Assembly (NCBI RefSeq): GCF_040566545.1
Contig: NZ_JBEWZI010000001.1
Coordinates: 310,001 to 374,000, forward strand
Length of the DNA stretch: 64,000 nucleotides
Reading direction: 5' to 3'
From: Uliginosibacterium flavum
GTDB taxonomy: Bacteria; Pseudomonadota; Gammaproteobacteria; Burkholderiales; Rhodocyclaceae
The notes below the pieces were generated by a model. The model was not told the DNA's origin, made no database searches, and saw only the letters and a list, made by a program, of their open reading frames with translations. Each line of letters opens with the position of its first letter. Within the stretch, counting starts at the first letter, position 1. Position numbers and translations under genes: made by a program. Shown here in pieces: positions 28,456 to 39,221 of the stretch.

Positions 28456-30279
28456 TCATTCGTCGAAACCGAACACCGTCGCGCCTTGCTCGGCGCCGCT
28501 GACGGCATGGCGAAATACGCCAAACAGCTCACGCCCCATGCCGGTCTGACCGCTGCCATTGAAAATCGCCGGGCTGCGGCTTTCGAAATCGGTTTCGCGC
28601 GATTCGATGCGCAGGATGCCGGCCTCGGCGTCCAGCTCGATCATGTCGCCGTCCTGTACGCGGGCAATCGGGCCGCCGGCCAAAGCCTCGGGCGTGACGT
28701 GGATGGCCGCCGGGATCTTGCCGGAGGCGCCGGACATGCGCCCGTCGGTGACCAGCGCAACGCGGAAGCCCTTGTCCTGCAGATTGGCCAGCGTGGGCGT
28801 GAGCTGGTGCAGTTCGGGCATGCCGATCGCACGCGGCCCCTGGAAACGCAGCACGGCAATGAAATCGCGCTCCAGCTTGCCGGCCTTGGCAGCCACCAGC
28901 AGCGCATCCTGACTTTCGAAAACAATGGCGGGCGCGCGAATCACGCGATGATCCGGCTTCACCGCCGAGACCTTGATCACCGCACGGCCCAGATTGCCAG
29001 CGAGCAAACGCAAACCGCCATCGGCACTGAAGGGCTGCGCCGCCGTGGCGAGCACGGCGGCATCGCCGCTGAGGGCCGGGATGTCCTGCCACACCACCTG
29101 GCCCTGCGCGTCCAGCGTGGGCGCCTTGGCGTAGGCCGCGAGGCTCTTGCCAAAGACCGTGTGCACATCCTCATGCACAAGACCGGCCGACAGCAATTCA
29201 CGAATCACCCAGGCGACGCCGCCTGCGGCCTGGAATTGATTCACATCTGCCGGGCCGTTCGGATAGACGCGGGCGAGCAGCGGCACGACTTTCGACAAGG
29301 CTTCGAAATCGCTCCAGTCGATGAGGATACCTGCCATGCGGGCCATCGCCACCAGATGCAGGGTGTGATTGGTGGAGCCGCCGGTGGCGAGCAAGCCGAT
29401 GATGGCGTTGACGATGCTGCGCTCGTCGATCATGCGGCCGATCGGCGTGAATTCATTGCCTTGCGAGGTGATCTGCAGCACCCGCAGGGTGGCGGCGCGC
29501 GTCAGGGCTTCGCGCAGCGGTGTGCCGGGCGGTACGAAGGCGGCGCCGGGCAGGTGCAGGCCCATCATCTCCATCAGCATCTGATTGCTGTTGGCCGTGC
29601 CGTAAAAGGTGCAAGTGCCGGGTGCGTGATAGGACTGCGATTCGCTTTCGAGCAAGGCATCCTTGCCCACTTCACCGGCGGCATATTTCTGTCGCACCTT
29701 GGCCTTCTGGTCATTCGACACGCCGGTCGGCATCGGTCCGGCGGGCACGAAAATGAAGGGCAGAAAGCCGAAACGCAGCGCGCCCATCACCAAGCCCGGC
29801 ACGATCTTGTCGCAGATGCCCAGACACAGCCCGGCATCAAACATGTTATGGGACAAGGCGATGCCCGTGCTCATGGCGATCACGTCGCGCGAGAACAGCG
29901 ACAAGTCCATGCCGTCCTGCCCCTGCGTGATGCCGTCGCACATGGCCGGCACACCGCCCGCCACCTGTGCCGTGGCGCCCGCCGCGCGCGCCGCGTCCTT
30001 GATAATGTCCGGATACACGCCATAGGGCTGATGCGCCGAGAGCATGTCGTTGTAGGCCGTGACGATGCCGATGTTCGGCGCCTTGATGGCCTTGATGCGC
30101 AGCTTGTCTTCGAGCGGGCTGGCAGCAAAACCATGCGCCAGATTGGTACAGGCCAGCGCGCCACGATACGGAGCGCCAGGGACGGCCGCATCAAGGCGGG
30201 CCAGATAGCGGGCGCGGCCTTCGGCGCTGCGAGCAACAATGCGGCAGGTAACCGCGTCGACGATGGGGTTGAGTGACAT
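28456..30279 (-). CDS. edd: Phosphogluconate dehydratase
   Basis: The 607-residue IlvD/EDD-family enzyme dehydrates 6-phosphogluconate to 2-keto-3-deoxy-6-phosphogluconate. Typical blocks are VTAYNDMLSAHQPYGVYPDIIKDAAR, VPAMCDGITQGQDGMDLSLFSRDVIAM, CLGICDKIVPGLVMGALRFG and GLLATGGSTNHTLHLVAMAR. The cysteines in the first and third of these match iron-sulfur ligand positions of the family. It is divergent from pgl-glk across a gap of about 330 bp. The aldolase gene eda is not in this window. I start at 30279 (MSLNPIVDAVTCRI), which aligns with family N-termini. Confidence 0.95.
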   Translation of the reverse strand: MSLNPIVDAVTCRIVARSAEGRARYLARLDAAVPGAPYRGALACTNLAHGFAASPLEDKLRIKAIKAPNIGIVTAYNDMLSAHQPYGVYPDIIKDAARAAGATAQVAGGVPAMCDGITQGQDGMDLSLFSRDVIAMSTGIALSHNMFDAGLCLGICDKIVPGLVMGALRFGFLPFIFVPAGPMPTGVSNDQKAKVRQKYAAGEVGKDALLESESQSYHAPGTCTFYGTANSNQMLMEMMGLHLPGAAFVPPGTPLREALTRAATLRVLQITSQGNEFTPIGRMIDERSIVNAIIGLLATGGSTNHTLHLVAMARMAGILIDWSDFEALSKVVPLLARVYPNGPADVNQFQAAGGVAWVIRELLSAGLVHEDVHTVFGKSLAAYAKAPTLDAQGQVVWQDIPALSGDAAVLATAAQPFSADGGLRLLAGNLGRAVIKVSAVKPDHRVIRAPAIVFESQDALLVAAKAGKLERDFIAVLRFQGPRAIGMPELHQLTPTLANLQDKGFRVALVTDGRMSGASGKIPAAIHVTPEALAGGPIARVQDGDMIELDAEAGILRIESRETDFESRSPAIFNGSGQTGMGRELFGVFRHAVSGAEQGATVFGFDE

Positions 30280-30609
30280 GAGCCGGCCTTTTTCGAATGC
30301 GATGCGTGAGACTGGAAAGTAGTTCAATGCTGCTGCGCACACAAGCCTTGTCGTGCTACGGACAGGTTTGATTTTTACGTGGCGACGCGCCGCTTGCACA
30401 AGGCCGCAAGCCAGCCACTGCCTGAAGAGCCGCGCGGAGCGGTCCTGTACGCGAGGCATGTCCGCAGAAGCACGCCCCGCGCGGCTCTTGAAGCCATCGT
30501 TATCTGGAGCATATCCTCACCGCGGCAGCCTTAAAGCTGCAAAGCCAGTGCCCGCTCCAACAGGCCTCGCGCTACACTCCGATCCCTGCCCTTGTGAAGA
30601 AGCTCCGCC
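30280..30609. other. Divergent intergenic region edd / pgl with a dispersed element
   Basis: This gap must hold promoters for both directions. About 30419-30496 is a symmetrical copy of the dispersed element: CCTGAAGAGCCGCGCGGAGC on the left, CGCGCGGCTCTTGAAGCC on the right. I could not identify a HexR-type operator with confidence. Confidence 0.55.
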
Positions 30610-31290
30610 GTGAATCTCAAGCTGCACACCTTTCCTCACGCCAACGCCCTTGATCAGGCGCTTTCAGCCTGTGTGGCAGCGAGCCTGCGCGCCGGCATCA
30701 ACGCCCATCAGAACGCCACGCTGGTGGTTTCCGGTGGCCGCACCCCGGCGGGTTTCTTCCGCGCCCTGAGCGCCATGAACCTGGACTGGGCAAGCGTCAC
30801 CATTACCCTCGCCGACGAGCGCTGCGTCGACGAAGACAGCCCGCACAGCAATGCGCGCAGCGTGCGCGCCCACTTGCTGCAAGGCAATGCGGCAGCCGCC
30901 ACATTCCTGCCGCTGTACCAGCCCAAAGAATCCATTGACGCCGCCAACGCGCGCCTGGCCCGGTTGCCGCAATTCGACGCCGTGGTGCTGGGCATGGGCG
31001 ACGACGGCCACACCGCCTCGATCTTCCCAGACAGTCCGCAACGCGACGCGGCCCTGCTCGATTCCACGGGCAACCCCCTGCTGTTCGCCGAAGGCAAAGC
31101 GCCCATCACCGCACGCCTGACGCTCACCGCGCCGCGCCTGCTCAACACACGCAGCCTGATCCTGCATATCACCGGCGACACCAAATGGCCAGTGCTGGGA
31201 CAAGCCCTGCTGGCCCCGACACCGGCCTTGCCGATCAGCCATTTCCTGCACGCCGAGGGGGTCAAAAAACATGTCTTCTGGACTCGTTGA
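30610..31290 (+). CDS. pgl: 6-phosphogluconolactonase
   Basis: The 226-residue protein hydrolyses 6-phosphogluconolactone to 6-phosphogluconate. Family motifs are VVSGGRTPAGFFRALSAMNLDWASVTITLADERCVDEDSPHSNARSVR and DAVVLGMGDDGHTASIFPDS. It starts with GTG at 30610, preceded by AAGAAGCTCCGCC. Its 3' end overlaps glk by 20 bp, so the two are coupled. It supplies the substrate for the divergently encoded Edd. Confidence 0.95.
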   Translation: MNLKLHTFPHANALDQALSACVAASLRAGINAHQNATLVVSGGRTPAGFFRALSAMNLDWASVTITLADERCVDEDSPHSNARSVRAHLLQGNAAAATFLPLYQPKESIDAANARLARLPQFDAVVLGMGDDGHTASIFPDSPQRDAALLDSTGNPLLFAEGKAPITARLTLTAPRLLNTRSLILHITGDTKWPVLGQALLAPTPALPISHFLHAEGVKKHVFWTR

Positions 31291-32254
31291 AACTTACCCA
31301 CGCCTGCTCGGCGACATCGGTGGCACCAACGCCCGCTTTGCCCTGATTGAAGCGCCCGGCGCGCCGATCAGCCACCTCGCCACGCTGGCCTGTGCCGACT
31401 ACGCCGGGCCGCTGGAAGCGATTCAGGCCTGGCGTGCACAAACCGCCGCCCCCGCCCCACGCAACGGCGCTGTCGGCATCGCCAATCCGGTCACCGGCGA
31501 TGAGTTGCGTCTGACCAACAATCCCTGGGCATTTTCTGTCGAGGCCCTACGCCGCGCCCTGAGTCTGGATCGCCTGATCTTTGTGAATGACTTCACCGCG
31601 CTGGCCTTGTCACTGCCGCATCTGAACGACGCCGAACGGCGCCAGGTCGGCGGCGGCAGTTGCATCCCTGGCGGCAGCATAGGCGTGATCGGCCCCGGCA
31701 CCGGTCTGGGCGTTTCGGGCCTGATCCCCAGCACAGGCGGCTATGTGCCGCTGGGCGGCGAAGGCGGTCACGTCAGCCTCGCGCCCTATACCGACGAAGA
31801 GTTCGCCCTGCTCGCCCGCCTGACCCGCGAATTCGGGCGCATTTCCGCCGAACGCCTGCTCTCCGGCCCCGGCCTGATCACCCTGTACCGCGGCCTTGCC
31901 AGCGTGCGCGACCTGCCCGCTCAGGATCTCGACAGCGCCGCCATCACCGCCGCTGCGCTGGCCGGCAGCGACGCCCTGTGCGCGGCCACGCTCGCCAGTT
32001 TCTGCGCCCTGCTCGGCAGCTGCGCCGGCGACCTCGCCCTGACCCTGGGGGCACGCGGCGGCATCTTCATCGGCGGCGGCATCGTGCCGCGCCTGGGCGC
32101 GTATTTCGATCAGTCAGATTTCCGCGCCCGTTTCGAAGCCAAAGGTCGCTTCGCCGCCTACATGGCGCAGATCCCCAGCTACGTCATTACCGCCAGCAAT
32201 CCGGCCCTGATCGGCGCGGCGGTGGCGCTGGAACAGGCTGTGGTAAAGGGCTAG
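31271..32254 (+). CDS. glk: Glucokinase
   Basis: The 327-residue Glk-type kinase phosphorylates glucose with ATP. It shows the phosphate-binding motif LLGDIGGTNARFALIE, the catalytic-region FVNDFTALALSLP, GPGTGLGVSGLI and LGGEGGHVSLAPYTDEE. Translation begins inside pgl (ATG at 31271). The stop codon TAG at 32252-32254 is immediately followed by a GAACTGG heptamer array. Confidence 0.95.
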   Translation: MSSGLVETYPRLLGDIGGTNARFALIEAPGAPISHLATLACADYAGPLEAIQAWRAQTAAPAPRNGAVGIANPVTGDELRLTNNPWAFSVEALRRALSLDRLIFVNDFTALALSLPHLNDAERRQVGGGSCIPGGSIGVIGPGTGLGVSGLIPSTGGYVPLGGEGGHVSLAPYTDEEFALLARLTREFGRISAERLLSGPGLITLYRGLASVRDLPAQDLDSAAITAAALAGSDALCAATLASFCALLGSCAGDLALTLGARGGIFIGGGIVPRLGAYFDQSDFRARFEAKGRFAAYMAQIPSYVITASNPALIGAAVALEQAVVKG

Positions 32255-32277
32255 GAACTGGGAACTGGGAACTGGGG
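32255..32277. repeat. GAACTGG heptamer array at the glk stop codon
   Basis: Three GAACTGG units follow the TAG without a gap. No clear complementary half is seen in this gap, unlike the other arrays. Confidence 0.75.
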
Positions 32278-32307
32278 CAGAGTGCCCGTAGAACCCCATT
32301 TAGCGGG

Positions 32308-32355
32308 CCTCTCCGGGCAGGCATGCTGAAGGATAAAGCTGGGCGCGGTTTTCCA
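32308..32355. repeat. Truncated dispersed element
   Basis: GGGCCTCTCCGGGCAGGCATG and GGCGCGGTTTTCCAAGCAGA resemble the ends of the GGCTCTTCAAGCATGCC family with substitutions. Confidence 0.45.
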
Positions 32356-32361
32356 AGCAGA

Positions 32362-32424
32362 CCGTAGGCGCTAGCGAAGCTGGCGATTGAACGCGTGAAT
32401 CGCCAGCTTCGCTAGCGCCTACGG
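32362..32424. repeat. Perfect 27-bp inverted repeat between glk and pgi
   Basis: The arm 32362-32388, beginning CCGTAGGCGCTAGCGAAGC, is exactly complementary to 32398-32424, with a 9-nt loop GAACGCGTG. Nothing T-rich follows, so it is not a standard terminator. Confidence 0.9.
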
Positions 32425-32498
32425 GAGCCCCGCCTCTCGCCAGCCTCATGCCACCCAGCTATCATTCGGCGATACACAAATCCAAGACGAGACTCACC

Positions 32499-34121
<1,623 letters not shown>

Positions 34122-34152
34122 CCCCCTGCCAACGACTCACAGGAGCAACTGC

Positions 34153-34947
34153 ATGCACATTCAAAAATTTGCACTTCCACTGCTTCTGGTGTCCATTTGC
34201 AGCCTCGCCAAAGCTTACGACCCGGCAGACAAGGTCATCGTCAAACCTGGCAACATGCCAATCATTTTTTCAGTCCCTCACGACGGTGATGAGTCTCTTG
34301 GCTGGATCAGTCCGCGCTCGAAAGGTGCAACCGTTCGCGATGCAGACACACGGGAACTCGCTGAAAAAACGGCAGATCTGCTAGAAAAGAAAACCGGCAA
34401 ACGGCCTTACCTAGTCATCGCAAAATTCAGCCGGAAATTTCTCGACGTGAACCGCAAGGAAGAGGACGCACAAGAATCTGCCGAGGCAATCCCCGCTTAT
34501 CACCACTACCACGAACAATTGGCCGGATTCGTGACCGAGGTTTCCTCAAAATACTCAGGAAACGCCCTCCTGATAGACATCCACGGACAATCGGACGATC
34601 CAGGAACGATATTCCGTGGCAGTCGCAATGGAACAACGACAAAGCGCTTGCTCAAACGCGCCGGAAACGTAGCATTGCAGGGACCGACAAGCATCACCGG
34701 GCAACTACAAAGCAAGAGCTATCAGGTGTTTCCAGCCATCGACGCTACAGACTTGAAAGAAGACAAACGCTTCAATGGCGGCTACATCATCTCCGCTCAT
34801 GGCAGCAACAACGCCACAGGCATTGATGCAATTCAACTTGAATTCGGCAAACGCACACGCGAGAACGCCAGCCTTGCCTCTGATTTTGCCGATGCCATCA
34901 TCGCTTTCCAGAACAAGTTCCTGACTGAGGCTCCAGCTTCGAACTGA
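34153..34947 (+). CDS. Exported N-formylglutamate amidohydrolase-like protein
   Basis: The 264-residue protein has a signal peptide (MHIQKFALPLLLVSICSLAKA). The mature part shows N-formylglutamate amidohydrolase-fold motifs: IIFSVPHDGDESLGW, RKFLDVNRKEEDA, LLIDIHGQSDDPGTIFRGSRNG and IQLEFGKRTREN. The histidines and acidic residues in SVPHDG and DIHGQ are plausible zinc ligands. Export to the periplasm makes classical histidine degradation unlikely, so the true substrate is probably another amide or ester. GC is lower than in pgi upstream. AGGAGCAACTGC precedes the ATG. Confidence 0.75.
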   Translation: MHIQKFALPLLLVSICSLAKAYDPADKVIVKPGNMPIIFSVPHDGDESLGWISPRSKGATVRDADTRELAEKTADLLEKKTGKRPYLVIAKFSRKFLDVNRKEEDAQESAEAIPAYHHYHEQLAGFVTEVSSKYSGNALLIDIHGQSDDPGTIFRGSRNGTTTKRLLKRAGNVALQGPTSITGQLQSKSYQVFPAIDATDLKEDKRFNGGYIISAHGSNNATGIDAIQLEFGKRTRENASLASDFADAIIAFQNKFLTEAPASN

Positions 34948-35574
34948 TATTCTGTACGTAGTAATCGTCACAAAAGAACGTAGGGCGTCAATGAGCAAAG
35001 CGAATTGCGCTGCATGAACCATAGACACGAGACCACCCCGGGCGGAGCAATGCGCTGCGCCCTTCGACGGGGCTCAGGACAGACTTATTGACACCCTACG
35101 CAAGCCGCTACATGTCATGCTTGGAGAGCCTCACCCAGCCTTGCTCTTCGAGTATCCTTGATGGGAGAAAAATGGCACGGACCGTTCACAGCGAGCACAA
35201 CACTCGCATAGTCCAAGGCCATCAAGCTGGTTCCGCACGGAGTCGCATCGAAGCTTTCGCCTGCACCAATGCCTTCGCGCCCAGCGGCCACATCAATACA
35301 TCCAGCGTGCTCGCACCTGAAGGTCAGGCGACTCTGTTCGCAACGTGACAAAGCTCCCATAGTGTTCCAACAAGCCCGCAACTAGCATTTCAGCAACCTT
35401 GGCTGATTTGTTTTCCTGCGCCTGCCGGTACAGGTTGACTCATCGCTCATGGTTAAACGCGCTCGCCCGAGACGCGGTCTCCTTGAGTTTTCCTGATTTA
35501 CAGACTGGTCCTCCAGCCCTTTGCGGGGCAGTGATTAGCCAGCGCACCTCCAACCCCAGCCTAAGGAACACATC
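34948..35574. other. Long gap with a GTAGGG element and unassigned DNA
   Basis: 34980-35099 is a complete element: GTAGGGCGTCAATGAGCAAA on the left, TTATTGACACCCTAC on the right. The stretch 35105-35570 has no frame I trust. Short frames on both strands lack recognisable protein character, and it may be a decayed gene. The final 20 bases supply a promoter-proximal leader for the PEP-CTERM gene. Confidence 0.5.
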
Positions 35575-36288
35575 ATGAAATTAACCCATCTTGTGGCGGC
35601 TATCACGTGCGCCCTCTCGTTCAGTGCGCAAGCGCTGACCTACACACAAGTGGCGCTGCCCACCCTCAATACCAACATCGAAACCTGGTCAAACGGAATC
35701 GCGTACGACCCCTATTTCCCCGGTGCTCAGACTTTGGGCGGTATTCCATTCGTACTGCAGCAGGATCGTCAAGGCGACAAAGCCTTCGCGTCCGGGATAC
35801 TGACGATGGATGTCGACATTGCTGATGCCAGTACGGTTTACACGCTGATCAGCACAGGTTGGGGTCTGGAGGGAGCAACCGTAGGCTCCATCAGTTTCCG
35901 GAGCAATGGCGGTAGCTGGCACACCGTGAATCTGGTCGAAGGCGACAACGTGCGCGACCATTACTACGGCAATTTCGTTAACACGACAACTGCTAGCTAT
36001 GTGACGCAGTCGGTGCTGGGCACAAACACCGAAGACACCGCCCACCTTGACATGCAGGCGTTCGCTCTACCTTCGATATTCCACACTGAAGGACTGGATC
36101 GTATTGTCTTCGTCGGTTTTGGCAATGAAAACCATGCTCCTTTAAACCCCAACGCTCTTGACTTGCGCGGTGTTCCCTTCCTTGCAGGCGTAACGGTCGC
36201 CGCCGTACCGGAACCTAACAGTATCCTGATGCTTCTGGGCGGTTTGGGTATGCTGGGCGTCATGATTCGTCGTCGCACAGACGCCTGA
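35575..36288 (+). CDS. PEP-CTERM sorting-domain protein
   Basis: The 237-residue secreted protein has a signal peptide (MKLTHLVAAITCALSFSAQA). Its beta-rich middle contains few cysteines. The C-terminus is VPEPNSILMLLGGLGMLGVMIRRRTDA: the PEP motif, one hydrophobic helix and a basic tail recognised by exosortase for surface processing. No exosortase or exopolysaccharide locus is in the window. The body (ADASTVYTLISTGWGLEGATVGSISF) is not a family I can name. AAGGAACACATC precedes the start. Confidence 0.9.
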   Translation: MKLTHLVAAITCALSFSAQALTYTQVALPTLNTNIETWSNGIAYDPYFPGAQTLGGIPFVLQQDRQGDKAFASGILTMDVDIADASTVYTLISTGWGLEGATVGSISFRSNGGSWHTVNLVEGDNVRDHYYGNFVNTTTASYVTQSVLGTNTEDTAHLDMQAFALPSIFHTEGLDRIVFVGFGNENHAPLNPNALDLRGVPFLAGVTVAAVPEPNSILMLLGGLGMLGVMIRRRTDA

Positions 36289-36315
36289 CGCAAACCTTGA
36301 AACTTCAGCCCAAAC

Positions 36316-36344
36316 AAAAAGCGGCAATCGACCGCTTTTTTTTT
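36316..36344. terminator. Bidirectional terminator between PEP-CTERM gene and DAHP synthase
   Basis: AAAAAGCGG and CCGCTTTTT flank a 7-nt loop, with nine T residues on the plus side and an A-run usable in the other direction. Confidence 0.85.
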
Positions 36345-36364
36345 GGACACGGAATCCGCGCCGC

Positions 36365-37447
36365 CTATTCTTCCAGCGCCTTCTTAACCCGGCGCGCACG
36401 CACGCCTTCGGCCAGCGTGTCCAGCACGCCGACTGAATCCTCCCAACCGATACAAGCATCGGTCACGCTCTTCCCGTATTCCAGTGGCTTACCGGGCACG
36501 AGATCCTGACGACCTTCGACCAGATGCGATTCACACATGACGCCGAAGAGGCGGTCGTCGCCAGCGGCAAGCTGGGCGGCCGTGTCTTTGGCGACTTCGA
36601 TCTGGCGCTCGTACTTCTTGCTGCTGTTGGCGTGCGAGAAATCGACCATGACCTTGGCCGATACGCCAGCCCCGGCGAGTTCCTTGCAGGATTTATCGAC
36701 ACTGGCCGCATCGTAATTCGGCTCCTTGCCGCCGCGCAGGATCAGGTGGCAATCCTCGTTGCCAGCGGTCGACACGATGGCGGAATGACCGGCCTTGGTC
36801 ACCGACAGGAAATGGTGCGGCGAGGCGGCGGCCTTGATCGCATCGATGGCGATCTTGATGTTGCCGTCGGTACCGTTCTTGAACCCCACCGGGCAGGACA
36901 GGCCGGAGGCCAGCTCGCGATGCACCTGGCTCTCGGTGGTGCGTGCGCCGATGGCGCCCCAGGCGATCAGATCGGCAATGTATTGCGGAGTAATCATGTC
37001 GAGGAATTCAGTCGCAGCCGGCAGGCCCAGTTCGTTGATCTCCCACAGCACTTTACGCGCCAGGCGCAGGCCATCGTTGATGCGAAAACTGTTGTCCATG
37101 CCGGGATCATTGATCAGGCCTTTCCAGCCCACCGTGGTGCGCGGCTTCTCGAAGTACACGCGCATGACTATGAGCAGCTCATCCTTGAAGCGATCCGCCT
37201 CGGCCTTGAGGCGTTTGGCGTATTCGACGGCTGCAGCCGTATCGTGGATCGAACACGGGCCGATCACGACCAGCAAGCGGTCATCCGCACCATGCAGAAT
37301 GCGGTGAATGTCCTGCCGGGCTTCAAAGGCCGTCCGGGCGGAACGCTCGGTGACCGGAAATTCGCGCAGCACATGGGCGGGGGGGGCGAGTTCCTTGATT
37401 TCGCGGATGCGGACATCATCGATATGGAGCTGATTTGAAGCGTTCAT
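36365..37447 (-). CDS. 3-deoxy-7-phosphoheptulonate (DAHP) synthase, class I
   Basis: The 360-residue enzyme condenses phosphoenolpyruvate with erythrose-4-phosphate, the first step of aromatic amino acid synthesis. It carries VIGPCSIHDTAAAVEYA, MRVYFEKPRTTVGWKGLINDPG, GARTTESQVHRELASGLS, GFKNGTDGN and MVDFSHANSSKKYERQ. This is the AroF/G/H type with a regulatory N-terminal extension. I cannot tell which amino acid inhibits it. It stands alone on the minus strand, facing the PEP-CTERM gene across a shared terminator. Confidence 0.96.
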   Translation of the reverse strand: MNASNQLHIDDVRIREIKELAPPAHVLREFPVTERSARTAFEARQDIHRILHGADDRLLVVIGPCSIHDTAAAVEYAKRLKAEADRFKDELLIVMRVYFEKPRTTVGWKGLINDPGMDNSFRINDGLRLARKVLWEINELGLPAATEFLDMITPQYIADLIAWGAIGARTTESQVHRELASGLSCPVGFKNGTDGNIKIAIDAIKAAASPHHFLSVTKAGHSAIVSTAGNEDCHLILRGGKEPNYDAASVDKSCKELAGAGVSAKVMVDFSHANSSKKYERQIEVAKDTAAQLAAGDDRLFGVMCESHLVEGRQDLVPGKPLEYGKSVTDACIGWEDSVGVLDTLAEGVRARRVKKALEE

Positions 37448-37614
37448 GGTCTGCGCAACGAAAGTGTGTCAATCCGCTCATTTTAGCCCTAAACCTCGGC
37501 GTACCGGGTTACGCTGATCCACATCAAGTCATACAAAAGAAGATCAAGCATCCAGGAAGGGTTTTAGCTCAAACAAGTTATCATGAATAGATATTCAATA
37601 TTCAAGCCATAAGC

Positions 37615-39075
37615 ATGAATCAAGGGATCTCTATGCAATTCTGGATACGCGTTTTTACAATCATGATGACTGCCTTGGGCTTGGCAAGTTGTGGCGGCGG
37701 GGGCGGTGGTGATAGCAGTGGAGGGGGAGGAAGCAACGGCGGAAGCTCTATCATCACCGACGCGACAAAAAACCCGACTACGTGTTCCAACGCGACACAA
37801 CTGAGCTTCGTACGCAATCACATCGACAAGGATTATCTTTTCTACAAAGGGGCTCCAAGCACCAGCGCGGCGGGTTACACCGGCACACCAAACAATTTTT
37901 TCTACGACCTGACAACTCGGGCACAGCCTGCAAAAGATCGCTTCAGCTTCGTGATTACCGCAGCTGAAGCGCAAGCGGTTTTTCAAAGCGGCATTGGCAC
38001 AGGAGTTGGTCTTGATACGCGGCGTGACGCGCAAGGAAGATTGCGTATTGCACTGATTGAGCCGGGCTCACCCGCATCTGTGGCGGGGTTGGAACGTGGA
38101 GATCGCATCACCAGTATCAATGGCGCAACGGTCGGCGCGAGCATGACCGCCGCACAAAGCAATGCACTGTATTACTCGAGCATTGGCACCAGTCTAAGTC
38201 TGGAATATCAACGTCTGCCAAGCACGGCCACTCAAGTCGCAAGCATGAAGGCATCCACCTTTACCTCTGACCCGGTCCCCCTTGCCACCACCATAGCCAG
38301 CAACGGAAGCACAGTTGGTTACATTGCCTTTCATGAACACACGGCACCATCAGAAACCAAGCTCGCCGATGCTTTCAGAACCTTGTCCAAGGCAGGCGTC
38401 AGCGATCTTGTGCTGGATTTGCGCTACAACGGTGGAGGCTACATTTCGATAGCCTCGCAAGTGGCGTACATGATTGCTGGCACAAGCACCAGGACCGCGG
38501 ACATGCCCGCAGGCTACACAAAGATTTTCGATCGACTTGAATTCAACGACAAACGCTCTGCGGAGAATTTCAACTTCGGCTTTCTGGATTACATTTATCT
38601 GGACACAGCCAGAAAAAATGAAATATTGCCAAGTCTGAACCTGAAGAAGGTATATATCCTCACCACCGGCTCCAGTTGTTCGGCCAGCGAAGCCATCATC
38701 AACGGACTGCGTGGCATCGATATCGAAGTCATCACGATCGGCAAAACGACCTGCGGCAAGCCTTTTGGCATGTACCAGACCGACAACTGCGACAACAGCT
38801 ACTTTGCGCTCGCATTCCAGGGCTTCAACGCCAAAGGCTTCGGCGACTTCACTAGTGGAATGACGCCCACCTGCTCCGTTTCTGACGATCTGGATCATGA
38901 ACTGGCCAACCCAGCGGAAGGTTTGCTGGCCACAGCGTTGACCCATCGGGCGACAGGTCTGTGTCCTGCCGTCGTTGCAACGGGATTCGCCACAAGCGCA
39001 GGGACGGCAACCCTGTCGATCCAAGACAACGTACAGAAGCGTAGTTGGGGAACCAGCATCCTCAATATCCGTTAA
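37615..39075 (+). CDS. S41-family peptidase, predicted lipoprotein
   Basis: The 486-residue protein has a lipoprotein signal (GLASCGGGGGG lipobox), then a Gly/Ser-rich spacer. A PDZ-like domain follows at about 130-210 (GIGTGVGLDTRRDAQGRLRIALIEPGSPASVAGLERGDRITSING). The C-terminal-processing-peptidase fold has DLVLDLRYNGGGYISIASQVAYMIAG and the nucleophile region TTGSSCSASEAIINGLRG. It should sit in the outer-membrane inner leaflet or periplasm and cleave proteins at exposed tails. Either the ATG at 37615 or the one at 37633 could start it. Upstream DNA is AT-rich, consistent with a promoter. Confidence 0.88.
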   Translation: MNQGISMQFWIRVFTIMMTALGLASCGGGGGGDSSGGGGSNGGSSIITDATKNPTTCSNATQLSFVRNHIDKDYLFYKGAPSTSAAGYTGTPNNFFYDLTTRAQPAKDRFSFVITAAEAQAVFQSGIGTGVGLDTRRDAQGRLRIALIEPGSPASVAGLERGDRITSINGATVGASMTAAQSNALYYSSIGTSLSLEYQRLPSTATQVASMKASTFTSDPVPLATTIASNGSTVGYIAFHEHTAPSETKLADAFRTLSKAGVSDLVLDLRYNGGGYISIASQVAYMIAGTSTRTADMPAGYTKIFDRLEFNDKRSAENFNFGFLDYIYLDTARKNEILPSLNLKKVYILTTGSSCSASEAIINGLRGIDIEVITIGKTTCGKPFGMYQTDNCDNSYFALAFQGFNAKGFGDFTSGMTPTCSVSDDLDHELANPAEGLLATALTHRATGLCPAVVATGFATSAGTATLSIQDNVQKRSWGTSILNIR

Positions 39076-39096
39076 AACCCACGTCTTCCAGAAGCA

Positions 39097-39145
39097 AAAC
39101 GCCCCAAGTCAAGCTGCTCCGCGCGGCCCTTGGGGCGTTTTTCTT
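39097..39145 (+). terminator. Terminator after the S41 peptidase gene
   Basis: AAACGCCCCAAG (39097-39108) pairs with CTTGGGGCGTTT (39129-39140), followed by TTCTT. Confidence 0.8.
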
Positions 39146-39221
39146 GACGGCAGCGGGTTGGCGCGCATATCGTCAAGGCAAGCCCTGCTGTGCGGGGCGC
39201 GACTTCCCGGACTCTGCCACC

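Noticed and set aside
28282..30276. 664-codon plus-strand frame opposite edd
   Set aside because: Edd motifs are unambiguous on the minus strand; the plus frame is a shadow created by codon-position GC bias.
35088..35381. Small genes on either strand in the gap before the PEP-CTERM gene
   Set aside because: Both frames partly overlap repeat DNA, have no ribosome site and resemble no family; decayed DNA is more likely.
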